NCBI GenBank assembly: GCA_020342025.1
Contig: CP070840.1
Span: 2,511,996 to 2,533,882 of the forward strand
Reading direction: 5' to 3'
From: Deltaproteobacteria bacterium
GTDB taxonomy: Bacteria; Desulfobacterota; DSM-4660; Desulfatiglandales; HGW-15
DNA: 21,887 bases
Position 1 is the stretch's first letter, and every line of letters begins with the position of its first letter. A program made the translations under genes and the position numbers. This document shows positions 14,592 to 21,887 of the stretch, one piece after another. A model generated the notes under the pieces. That model made no database searches. It was not told the origin of the DNA and saw only the letters and a list, made by a program, of their open reading frames with translations.

Positions 14592-14805
14592 AAGCACCTC
14601 CTTTTTGGGTATGCTAAGTTAATAAATCATCAAGGTCTTCCTTGGGTCAAATGGGGGCACTGTACAGCCGTTCTTTATTCAATCAAACTAAGCAAATAGT
14701 GTGCCAGTGATAATATGTCTTCTCAATTCATGCCCTGATATCTTTTGTGAGCAGCCTTTGTATCTGAACCCAACCGTGAGTTCTCATAACCGGCCCAATG
14801 GAAAC

Positions 14806-14822
14806 CCTTAATAATATTAAGG
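14806..14822. promoter_or_regulatory. Perfect 8-1-8 palindrome, possible operator
   Basis: CCTTAATA and TATTAAGG flank a single A, giving a perfect 17-base dyad about 215 bases upstream of the 122-residue gene. It is too A/T-rich and too compact to be a terminator and has the size of a dimeric-repressor site. The binder is unknown. Confidence 0.4.
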
Positions 14823-14915
14823 TGTTGTCTTGTGTTAACCCTGAATCGTATTTACATAAGAAGCAATAAACGAATCGCTTGAGCAGGGCACGAATAGGTT
14901 TGCGCATGAAACCGT

Positions 14916-14929
14916 TTTATCATGATAAA
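14916..14929. promoter_or_regulatory. Perfect 14-bp palindrome, possible operator
   Basis: TTTATCATGATAAA is a perfect inverted repeat about 95 bases further from the small gene than the palindrome at 14806. The two differ in sequence, so they would be read by different proteins if both are operators. No promoter boxes are obvious between them. Confidence 0.35.
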
Positions 14930-15304
14930 CATACAATATCGTAGGAGGATTTCCTTCTAAGCTACACTTTTGTAAGGAATTTACAGATTCCAGCCCGGCC
15001 CAGACACCCTATCCTTTGAGATTAGTCCCATCGTATATGAAGATATGACGATACCACCGGTTATCAAAGGAATCCTTATGAGGTGAAAATGCGAATGAAG
15101 AGAAGGAGCCGCTGTATGAAGATTTGATGGAACAGGGGTTTTAGGAGAGGATCGGGTATAGCCCTGCTCTCCGATTCAAGAAGTCGTTGTGAACCGGAGT
15201 GCAGCACTACCCTCCTATTTTCGAAGAATCATGTTCTCTCTAGATTTGACGAGTTCAGATGTCTCGAAGGACCGTTTGATTACCCAATACAGACGAGGAG
15301 ATCC

Positions 15305-16654
15305 CTATACCAGGCCTTGATCCGACATGGCATTTACTACCTTTACAAATCCTGCAATGTTGGCACCTGCCATGTAATTGATAGGTTCCCCGTAGTCTGC
15401 AGCCGCGTCTAGGCAGGTCTTGTGAATGCTCTTCATGATCATTTCTAGACGGCTGACCACCTCTTCTCTGGGCCAGTTTATGCGCATACTGTTCTGGGCC
15501 ATTTCCAGGCCCGATACGGCGACCCCTCCGGCATTGGCTGCCTTACCCGGAGCATAGAGGATTTTATTGTCCAAAAAGGTATCAATGGCTTCAGGGGTAC
15601 ATGGCATGTTGGCTCCCTCACAGACCAGCGTCACACCATTATTGACTAGATTTTGAGCATCCTTTTCATTGATCTCATTCTCTGTGGCACTTGGGAAGGC
15701 GCAGTCGGCCTTGTGACCCCAGAGGGGATTTCGATCCCGAGAAGAATCCGCCTCAGTGTAAACCGTTTCAGAATATTTATCGACGTACTCCCTAATCCGG
15801 CCTCGTTTGATGTTCTTGAGTCTTTTCACATAGGCCAGTTTTTCTCTATTAATCCCTTCTTCATCATAGATGTAGCCGGAGGAATCGGAAAGGGTGACCA
15901 CTTTGGCGCCCAGGTCTATAAGTTTTTCCGCAGTGAACTGGGCCACGTTCCCAGCACCCGACACCAGACAGACTTTGCCTTCAAGACTGTCCTGCCGGTT
16001 GGCCAGCATTTCAGAGGCAAAATAGACACAGCCGTAGCCGGTTGCCTCCGGGCGGATAAGGCTTCCCCCCCAGCCCAGGCTTTTGCCTGTCAATACGCCA
16101 GTGAATTCGTTGCGCAGTTTTTTGTACATGCCAAAAAGATAACCGATTTCTCTGGCCCCAACACCAATGTCGCCAGCAGGGACATCCGTATTGGGACCGA
16201 TATGGCGGAAAAGCTCCGACATGAAACTCTGACAGAACCGCATGACTTCATTATCAGATTTTCCCTTGGGATCAAAGTCAGAGCCACCTTTCCCTCCCCC
16301 TATGGATAGGGTGGTCAGCGCGTTTTTGAAGACCTGTTCAAAGGCCAGAAACTTGAGAATGCTGAGGTTCACAGAAGGATGGAAGCGCAAACCACCTTGA
16401 TATGGCCCCAGTGCGCTGTTCATTTCTATCCTGAATCCTCGGTTCACATGGACCTGTCCCTGGTCGTCCGTCCATGGAACCCGGAACATAATTACCCTTT
16501 CAGGCTCTATGATCCTTTTCAGGATAGCCGTTTCACGGTATTCAGGATGTCGGTCGAGAACGGGCTGAACAGTTTCGATAACCTCTTGTACGGCCTGATG
16601 AAATTCTTTTTCACTAGGGTCTCTGGTCTTTATCAATTTCAGGATGTCTGACAT
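15305..16654 (-). CDS. gdhA: NADP-specific glutamate dehydrogenase
   Basis: Reversible reductive amination of 2-oxoglutarate to glutamate with ammonium, in the cytoplasm. It has 449 residues and is very close to the hexameric bacterial GdhA class (E. coli 447). Conserved blocks include GPYQGGLRFHPSVNLSILKF (83-102), GGGKGGSDFDPKGK with catalytic K122, and PAGDIGVGAREIG with D162. The Rossmann region has VSGAGNVAQ, and the C-terminal region has NAGGVAVSGLEMAQN. I chose ATG 16654 because AGGAGG lies six bases upstream at 16666-16661; the in-frame ATG at 16672 would place this site inside the coding region. A small dyad (CCTCT...AGAGG) lies about 30 bases upstream of the ribosome-binding site. 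Upstream on the same strand is the receiver/PPDK_N gene, with a 160-base gap. Confidence 0.96.
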   Translation of the reverse strand: MSDILKLIKTRDPSEKEFHQAVQEVIETVQPVLDRHPEYRETAILKRIIEPERVIMFRVPWTDDQGQVHVNRGFRIEMNSALGPYQGGLRFHPSVNLSILKFLAFEQVFKNALTTLSIGGGKGGSDFDPKGKSDNEVMRFCQSFMSELFRHIGPNTDVPAGDIGVGAREIGYLFGMYKKLRNEFTGVLTGKSLGWGGSLIRPEATGYGCVYFASEMLANRQDSLEGKVCLVSGAGNVAQFTAEKLIDLGAKVVTLSDSSGYIYDEEGINREKLAYVKRLKNIKRGRIREYVDKYSETVYTEADSSRDRNPLWGHKADCAFPSATENEINEKDAQNLVNNGVTLVCEGANMPCTPEAIDTFLDNKILYAPGKAANAGGVAVSGLEMAQNSMRINWPREEVVSRLEMIMKSIHKTCLDAAADYGEPINYMAGANIAGFVKVVNAMSDQGLV

Positions 16655-16814
16655 AGATAACCTCCTATTCATTTAACTACTCTGCCTCTACTTGACAGAG
16701 GTGGATCTGTATCACTTTAAATCTTAATGGGGATGGATGCGTGCGGAAATTCCGGGCGACAAGTATTAAATGAACCTATTTTTTGGCACTACTTAACACC
16801 TAATAAACTTTTCA

Positions 16815-19784
16815 TCAAGTGGGAATTATCGCACACTGAGATTTCCTGCCGTCGATTTTCAGTGTCAGAGGTCTTTCCAGTTGAACATGCCGCAAAAAGG
16901 TTGTCTCCTGGATAGTCGGCAAGGAATTGACCCATTTCCAGTCGAAATACTCTCCTGAGTCTGCGTCCTCCGTAACCGTAATATAAGGGATGCCCAGAGA
17001 TGTGATGTTCTGGAAAAAGTGGGATCCCTGAGAAGGATCAGCCTTTAGTTTTTCATTTCTGAGTTCAATTATGGCGCCCACACCCGAAATATGTCGCCAC
17101 TGAACCGGAATACCGAGCCACCTGTCAGCGGAGCCCCACCTTCCGGGACCCACTAGCAGGTATGGACGCTTTTTTTTAAGCAAACCGGCATTTATCTTGC
17201 CGATCTCCCCCACCATCTCTAGGGTGGCTTCCACCTTAAACTCATTTGGCTTGACATAGACAATGTCGGCAATGACCTCATTTTTCGCATTCCCAAGGGA
17301 TTGGGTGGAGCGACAGATCGCTTGTTCCATTTCTTGCCGGGTGATCTCTACGGCAAAACGTTCTGTATCGGCCACCATTGGTCTTATCTGAAGAAAAGAG
17401 AAAATACCCTTCTGTTTTTTGTTGGAACTCAGATCTACTGAAAATTCTATTTTCACGGGACATCCCATGCCCTTCCGCCCCAACTCCAGCAAATCACACA
17501 GCAGCTCAGGCAAAGGAAGAATATTGTATTTTAAGACCGATGCAAATGTTAAGAGCTTAGGACCCGGAAGATACCCTGAGTCACGGAGGCGTTGCTCCTC
17601 GGGGATATAGGTGCTTGCAAGCATCCTTACTGGAAGCTCCGTTTCAGCCTCATCCAGCTCTCTTTTCTCCAGGTTGGAATATTTGTCGAAGCTCAGCCCC
17701 TCAAGGTAATTTCTGATCCTCAAGGCATAAAAAAAGCGCTGAGAGTTTGCAAGAATGTCATCAACGGTTGAGTATTGCGGCAAGATGTTTGGATACTTGG
17801 GCGAAAAGCGCAAGGACCTTTCTCCTTCCACAACGGTTTTACCTAACCCAAGGGCAATTTGGGCGATCCCATCTTCGGGTCTCATATGGGAAACCGGATA
17901 AAAATTATGGGATTGGGCCACACCTGAGATGGCTGGATAAAGATAGTCTCCATATTCCTCTCCGGCCAACCTCTGGATGATAACAGCCATGGCTTCTAGC
18001 TGGGGCTGACTTGAAGTACTCCTAGTAAATGCCTTGGGACCTTCATAAAAGGTGGAGGCGTACACCAGCTTTATGGCTTTGATGAGATGCTGAAGCCGAA
18101 TGTAAAGATGGGGATGATTATTGGGAATCATATAAGTCTCATAAAGCCCGGCATAGGGTTGGAACTGGGCATCTTCCAGCAGACTGGAAGAACGGATAGA
18201 CAGGGGATATTTGACCTTAGACAGGTAGACCTCAAGTTCTTTTATGAGCCACTCCGGTATCTCTGCTCTTAAAAAGGCATCTGCAACTTCTTCATCAGAG
18301 ATGTCTTCCCTAGCAAGGTGTCCCAAGTTATTCTGAGTTAAAAAAGCTTCAAACCCGGCAGCGCTGATAACCAGGGTTTTGGGAATTTCAATGTTGATTT
18401 CCGAATATTTTTTATGAAGTTTCTGATTCTCGCTTAGTAGGGCGGACATAAAGGCTAGGCCCCGGGCCTTGCCGCCCAGGGAGCCTTGCCCGATCTTAAG
18501 AAAATCCATCGTATCCGGATCGAAGAGCCCGCCCTTGAACTGGGCGACCACCCCTTTTTGACGCAATTTGCGAAGTTCATGTATGGAGGAAATAAAACGC
18601 TCCCTCATCTCTTTGGTATTGGAGAATTGAGAGGCCCGAAGCTCAGCTAATCTGGAGGCAAGGCTGATTTCAGAACGGGCCATGATCCAGTTAGTAAGGT
18701 GATTGTGCTCTACATGATAGCGGAAGGACTCATCCGGTATTTGGGAGAGTTTCGCTTCAAGAGCGCTAAGGTTGGAGGCACGGTCAATCTCCCTGCCGTC
18801 CGGCATGCGGAAGATTAAATCCCCAAAACCCAGGTGTTCCAGGAAAAAATCGTGAATCTCTCCAAGAAGATTTGGGGAATTCTTGTCCAGAAAGACAGCA
18901 GGTATCTTCTCTGCTTTTTCCCTGCTTTCGGAGTCCGAACTCATTAGGAGAAGGGGGAGGCCTGGAAATTCCTCTCTGATTTGAGAAAGTAAAACAGCAC
19001 CCGCATCAGCGACCAGTTTACCACCTTGTGGAACACGGTTGTCTGATATAATGCTAAAAAGAAAGGAACGGTACTTCTGGCAAAGCTCCAAGGCTTCCTC
19101 ATAGCTTCCAGCCAACAGTATTTTGGGCCTTGCCCTCATGGTGAGGAGCCTGTGTTCTTCGTTGAGACCGACCTCAAGCACGGCCTGGATCTGTTTCACA
19201 ATCTCTTTGTAGATAAGGGGCAGAAAAGTCGAGTAATAGATCGGAGAATCTTCAACCAGGATAATAACACGGACCATGGCTTTTTGGGTGTCAGAGTCAA
19301 TATTTAGGCGATCTTCGGCGTTTTTGACCAGGGCTAAAAGCAGATCGGAATTGCCGGACCAAATAAAAACCTTGTCAATACCCTTACGATCCTTATCTCC
19401 TAGAGGAGAAATGCCTCTGGTGCTGTGACCCAGAAGAATAACAGGGAGCTCGGGCTTTGTCCTTTTTATCTCTAAACCTAAAGAGAAGGCATCTATTTCG
19501 TCCAGATGCGGGGTGGTGATAACCATATCGAATTGCTTTTTAGTCAAGAGTGATAGAGCCTCATAGACCGACGAAGCCCGGGTCACCCGGGGGGGTTGAC
19601 TCAGATTCAAGCCTCTGTACTCATTTATGATCCTTGATGCAAGACTCCCATCTTCTTCCAGTATGAACGCATCATAGGGACTGGCCACCAGCAAGATTTC
19701 CCGTACTTTTATTGACATGAGCTCATGGAATACTTTAAAACGCCCATAAAATTCACCGCCAAAATGAATGGCGCTTGTAACCAT
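16815..19784 (-). CDS. Receiver / PEP-synthase ATP-grasp (PPDK_N) fusion protein
   Basis: A 989-residue multidomain protein. Residues 28-155 look like a degenerate receiver domain. Residues 170-315 look like a second receiver with all phosphorelay residues: E178-D179, phospho-acceptor D248, S282 and K301. A helical linker follows. Residues 430-803 match the PPDK_N ATP/pyruvate-binding domain of PEP synthase: GQGSLGGKARG with K439, PLSIRSSSLLED with R531, the AVIIQRLAGEEYGDYLYP segment, and LQIRP with Q799. After that there is neither the phosphohistidine domain nor the PEP-binding TIM barrel. Instead a C-terminal region of about 180 residues carries VGPGRWGSADRWLGIPV. It therefore cannot make PEP by the normal mechanism and is more likely a signalling phosphotransferase or ATP sensor. 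ATG 19784 has GGAGG six bases upstream. Database entries may call such proteins PEP/pyruvate-binding or PEP synthase. Confidence 0.8.
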   Translation of the reverse strand: MVTSAIHFGGEFYGRFKVFHELMSIKVREILLVASPYDAFILEEDGSLASRIINEYRGLNLSQPPRVTRASSVYEALSLLTKKQFDMVITTPHLDEIDAFSLGLEIKRTKPELPVILLGHSTRGISPLGDKDRKGIDKVFIWSGNSDLLLALVKNAEDRLNIDSDTQKAMVRVIILVEDSPIYYSTFLPLIYKEIVKQIQAVLEVGLNEEHRLLTMRARPKILLAGSYEEALELCQKYRSFLFSIISDNRVPQGGKLVADAGAVLLSQIREEFPGLPLLLMSSDSESREKAEKIPAVFLDKNSPNLLGEIHDFFLEHLGFGDLIFRMPDGREIDRASNLSALEAKLSQIPDESFRYHVEHNHLTNWIMARSEISLASRLAELRASQFSNTKEMRERFISSIHELRKLRQKGVVAQFKGGLFDPDTMDFLKIGQGSLGGKARGLAFMSALLSENQKLHKKYSEINIEIPKTLVISAAGFEAFLTQNNLGHLAREDISDEEVADAFLRAEIPEWLIKELEVYLSKVKYPLSIRSSSLLEDAQFQPYAGLYETYMIPNNHPHLYIRLQHLIKAIKLVYASTFYEGPKAFTRSTSSQPQLEAMAVIIQRLAGEEYGDYLYPAISGVAQSHNFYPVSHMRPEDGIAQIALGLGKTVVEGERSLRFSPKYPNILPQYSTVDDILANSQRFFYALRIRNYLEGLSFDKYSNLEKRELDEAETELPVRMLASTYIPEEQRLRDSGYLPGPKLLTFASVLKYNILPLPELLCDLLELGRKGMGCPVKIEFSVDLSSNKKQKGIFSFLQIRPMVADTERFAVEITRQEMEQAICRSTQSLGNAKNEVIADIVYVKPNEFKVEATLEMVGEIGKINAGLLKKKRPYLLVGPGRWGSADRWLGIPVQWRHISGVGAIIELRNEKLKADPSQGSHFFQNITSLGIPYITVTEDADSGEYFDWKWVNSLPTIQETTFLRHVQLERPLTLKIDGRKSQCAIIPT

Positions 19785-19932
19785 ATTGGCCCTCCATTTG
19801 ATAGCTAATCTCTTAAAGGGAGTCCCAAGAAGAAGGGTTTGATCTTTTTCTAGAATTATTACATCGTATATGAAGTCCTGTCAATTTGAACCAAAAGGCA
19901 AGAAGCGCGATGGCTTGAGTCTTGAATCTGGG

Positions 19933-19970
19933 AAAAAATAGGGGCGGTTCGCAAACCGACCCTGTTTTTT
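19933..19970 (-). terminator. Strong Rho-independent terminator, potentially bidirectional
   Basis: On the minus strand GGGTCGGTT pairs with AACCGCCCC around a four-base loop and is followed by TATTTTTT, ending the glutamate-synthase-like transcript about 30 bases past its stop. On the plus strand the same hairpin is followed by TGTTTTTT, so it can act in both directions. It separates that gene from the receiver/PPDK_N gene, which must have its own promoter. Confidence 0.85.
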
Positions 19971-19992
19971 GGCGTGCCAGCCTGTAAGGCCT

Positions 19993-21576
19993 CTATGAGT
20001 CTATGATCTCTAAAGCGTCGTCCCTATAGGCGTCCATAACATACGGGATCCCCGTAACCTTTGCACATTCTTCGGTCAGGGAGCAGAGGTCTTTTCTGCT
20101 GATGTATTTCACCTCCCAGTTCCTGGATCCGGCCATCAACTGCTGGAGCCCTACCTTGATCTTGTCCACGGCGCTGAATATACCGACTGAGCCTAATGGG
20201 AGGTTGTCCGCTTCGGAGCCGTACTTCTCTTTCAGGACTTCATAATTCATGAAGATCTCCTCTTTGGTAGAGCCAAACCTTGAGACGGTTGCTGGGAGCC
20301 CGCCATCCTCACCTCTCAACCACTTCTCAGTGTTCTTGCCCACCATGCCCGGAATCATCAATGCGCGTCCCATACAGACGGCCTTACAATAAGGAGCTCC
20401 CAGAGCCAGTGCCTTGAAAACGTGATCCTCGGAAGAAAAACCGCCTGCAAAAGCGATATCCGGGACCCATTTTGCTCTCTGGACCAAACGATCACATAGC
20501 TCGTAGGCCATGGAGTGTAGATATATGGACGGTATGCCCCATTCGGTCATCATCCTCCAGGGACTCATCCCGGTACCGCCGGGCGCGCCGTCTATGGTTA
20601 CAAGATCGATTTTGGCATCGCTGGACCAGCGTATGGCCATGGCCAGTTCCCTCATTGGGTAGGCGCCTGTTTTAAGCGTTACGCGTTTGGCACCGAGATT
20701 TCGTAACCTCTCCACCTCCTTCATGAAGCTTTCTTGCTCAATGAATCCGAGGCGGGAATGTCGCTCGAATTGCTTCAAGGGTCCAGCCCTAAAGGCTGCT
20801 TGAAAAGCGCGGATTTCCGGGTCTGGGGTTACGATGTAGCCACGCTTCTTCAATTCTATGGCGCGGTGCAGAGAGCTTACCTTGATCTCTCCTCCAATAC
20901 ATTTCGCTCCCTGGCCCCATTTCAACTCAATCGTCTCTACCCCGAGTTTGTCAATGACATATTCGGCTACGCCGTTGCGGGTATCCTCTACGTTCATCTG
21001 GACAAGAATATCTCCGTAACCTTCATGGTAGCGACGATATTCTTTGATTCGACGGTCCATCTCCGGGGATTTAGAGACCTTGCCATTGCTGCCAATTTCC
21101 AACTCTGGGTCGATGCCGCATACATTCTCGCCACAAACCAGGCTGATACCGCTTATCGCTGCCCCTATTGCAAAATGTGGCCAGTTCTTCCGCGCAATAT
21201 CCGTGCTGCCAAGGGCACCGGTGAATATGGGCACCCTCATTTTCACTTTCTCTGTGGCACCGAAGGATGTTTCCGTATTGACTGCTGGAAAAGTGGCCTT
21301 GTCGGGATCCGGCTCTACCCCCTTTGCCCCAAATGCGTAACCCATAACATTCAGATGGGAATAATCAATAGGGTAGTCCTTGTCCGCACCGGCGGTTACG
21401 CTCCCGAAAGGTATGGGGTAAAGGAGCTCTCTTCCTCGAAAAGTGGCCCTGAACATGTCGCAGTTTCCCTTGCATCCGTCAATACATCTGCTGCATATAC
21501 CGGACTGGGGCACGACATCTCGGGAACGGTTTTTTGTCTGTAATGCCTCGTTAGAATTTGCTCGTTGTAGGTTCAT
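19993..21576 (-). CDS. FMN-binding glutamate synthase family protein (archaeal-type GltB domain)
   Basis: A 527-residue protein containing the FMN-binding central domain of glutamate synthase large subunits. It lacks the N-terminal glutamine amidotransferase domain and C-terminal beta-helix of full GltB (about 1500 residues). Recognisable blocks are IELKWGQGAKCIGGEIKVS, LVTIDGAPGGTGMSPWRMM, IAFAGGFSSEDHVFKALALG and CKAVCMGRALMIPG. The N-terminus has a compact four-cysteine motif, C28-x2-C31-x3-C35-x3-C39, which could bind an Fe-S cluster or zinc. The CxxxxxCHxxxCP cluster motif of standard GltB is not evident. ATG 21576 has AAGGAG ten bases upstream. It may make glutamate with separate amidotransferase and electron-donor subunits, none of which are adjacent. 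The true substrate is uncertain, as this family includes uncharacterised paralogues. Confidence 0.82.
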   Translation of the reverse strand: MNLQRANSNEALQTKNRSRDVVPQSGICSRCIDGCKGNCDMFRATFRGRELLYPIPFGSVTAGADKDYPIDYSHLNVMGYAFGAKGVEPDPDKATFPAVNTETSFGATEKVKMRVPIFTGALGSTDIARKNWPHFAIGAAISGISLVCGENVCGIDPELEIGSNGKVSKSPEMDRRIKEYRRYHEGYGDILVQMNVEDTRNGVAEYVIDKLGVETIELKWGQGAKCIGGEIKVSSLHRAIELKKRGYIVTPDPEIRAFQAAFRAGPLKQFERHSRLGFIEQESFMKEVERLRNLGAKRVTLKTGAYPMRELAMAIRWSSDAKIDLVTIDGAPGGTGMSPWRMMTEWGIPSIYLHSMAYELCDRLVQRAKWVPDIAFAGGFSSEDHVFKALALGAPYCKAVCMGRALMIPGMVGKNTEKWLRGEDGGLPATVSRFGSTKEEIFMNYEVLKEKYGSEADNLPLGSVGIFSAVDKIKVGLQQLMAGSRNWEVKYISRKDLCSLTEECAKVTGIPYVMDAYRDDALEIIDS

Positions 21577-21887
21577 CTCTATTCTTCTCCTTCATTAGAT
21601 TTAAAAAAAAAGCGTTTATCCCGTAACGAGACAGACGCCCTTGTCCTCTCTATTCTCAAAACTTTACACGTCCTTGTGCAAGATTTTGGTAAAATTCACA
21701 AACAAAATTTGATAGTTAGCCATATTAATTGATAATGTCAAGAGATTTCCACCTAAAAATTTCGGTTCTTCCGGGAAATGAGTACGGATCATTAAAAGGT
21801 AAATCTACACTCGAGAATAATGGTTATGAAGTCTTTTCGGAATGTCTGTCGCGAGGCCTTCGTCATTTCAGGTAGTTACGGAATGGG
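21577..21887. other. Upstream region of glutamate-synthase-like gene, right edge of window
   Basis: About 310 A/T-rich bases. A weak minus-strand promoter may exist with TTGCAC near 21690 and TGAGAA about 17 bases on, roughly 75 bases before the start codon, but neither box is strong. A run of nine A residues follows the GATTT near 21601. A 46-codon plus-strand frame (21735-21875) has no ribosome-binding site and no recognisable motif. I see no convincing gene entering from the right edge. Confidence 0.35.

Larger units (their letters stand above)
14592..15304. other. Intergenic region with palindromes, upstream of the 122-residue gene
   Basis: About 710 bases between the end of gdhA and the start of the small Ig-like protein gene, both on the minus strand. 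No frame of convincing length or ribosome-binding site is present; the short ATG frames near 15045 and 15090 code for about a dozen residues each. It contains two perfect palindromes (listed separately) and one hairpin, GGAGAG (15144-15149) with CTCTCC (15167-15172) plus an inner CGGG/CCC pair. That hairpin has no T-run on either strand. It may hold a decayed gene, a small RNA or a complex promoter. Confidence 0.4.

Noticed and set aside
15144..15172. Hairpin downstream of gdhA as its terminator
   Set aside because: Good stem but no T-run on either strand, and it lies more than 130 bases beyond the gdhA stop.
15653..16309. A 218-codon plus-strand frame opposite gdhA
   Set aside because: It is entirely antisense to a strongly conserved enzyme gene; a shadow frame with no independent support.
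20734..21543. A 269-codon plus-strand frame opposite the glutamate-synthase-like gene
   Set aside because: The opposite strand carries recognisable FMN-domain motifs throughout this interval; the antisense frame has none.
21735..21875. A 46-codon plus-strand frame near the right edge
   Set aside because: No ribosome-binding site, no motif, and located in an A/T-rich region expected to be promoter sequence.

Overview
The window looks like chromosomal DNA of an anaerobic deltaproteobacterium (Desulfobacterota, sulfate-reducer type). The reasons are the mix of genes (PiT with a DUF47 partner, an Fe-S GlpA with GlpB, TusA and DsrE/F/H-like sulfur-relay proteins, P-II with GlnD, a receiver/PPDK_N fusion, an archaeal-type FMN glutamate-synthase-like protein) and the two dispersed 125-bp palindromic repeats, of a style I associate with that group. 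Taxonomy is inferred, not proven. There is no CRISPR array, rRNA, tRNA or phage module that I can see.

Layout. Positions 1-41 (minus) hold the first 13 codons of a gene leaving the left edge, probably an ArsR-type repressor, with a near-consensus promoter and a 14-bp palindrome at its start codon. Positions 151-1748 (minus) encode a DUF47/PhoU-like protein and a PiT phosphate transporter, with stop and start overlapping by one base. A 125-bp palindromic repeat follows (1840-1964). Positions 2031-4903 (minus) are glpA-glpB, overlapping by 4 bp and lacking glpC. Facing away from them is a glycerophosphodiester phosphodiesterase (5193-6146, plus) that would supply their glycerol-3-phosphate. It ends at a terminator, followed by a second kind of inverted-repeat element (6285-6447).

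Positions 6529-9003 (minus) encode Lon protease. After about 850 bases with no convincing gene comes a plus-strand run: tusA (9852), a second copy of the 125-bp repeat, a DsrE-like gene, a DsrF/TusC-like gene, and an unusually small 57-residue DsrH/TusB-like gene (10897-11070). P-II (glnB) and GlnD (uridylyltransferase) follow. The coding signal of GlnD extends upstream of its first ATG without any standard start codon.

On the minus strand to the right lie a small cytosolic protein with an Ig-like C-terminal half (14223-14591), a 700-base spacer with two perfect palindromes, an NADP-type glutamate dehydrogenase (15305-16654), a 989-residue fusion of receiver-like domains with a PEP-synthase ATP-grasp domain (16815-19784), a strong terminator, and an FMN-binding glutamate-synthase-family protein (19993-21576).

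Functional themes are phosphate and glycerophosphodiester salvage on the left, protein quality control in the middle, sulfur relay, and nitrogen/glutamate metabolism on the right. The most unusual items are the miniature TusB-like protein in a TusA-DsrE-DsrF context, the receiver/PPDK_N protein without a phosphohistidine domain or PEP barrel, the missing start codon of GlnD, and the two equal-length palindromic repeats.
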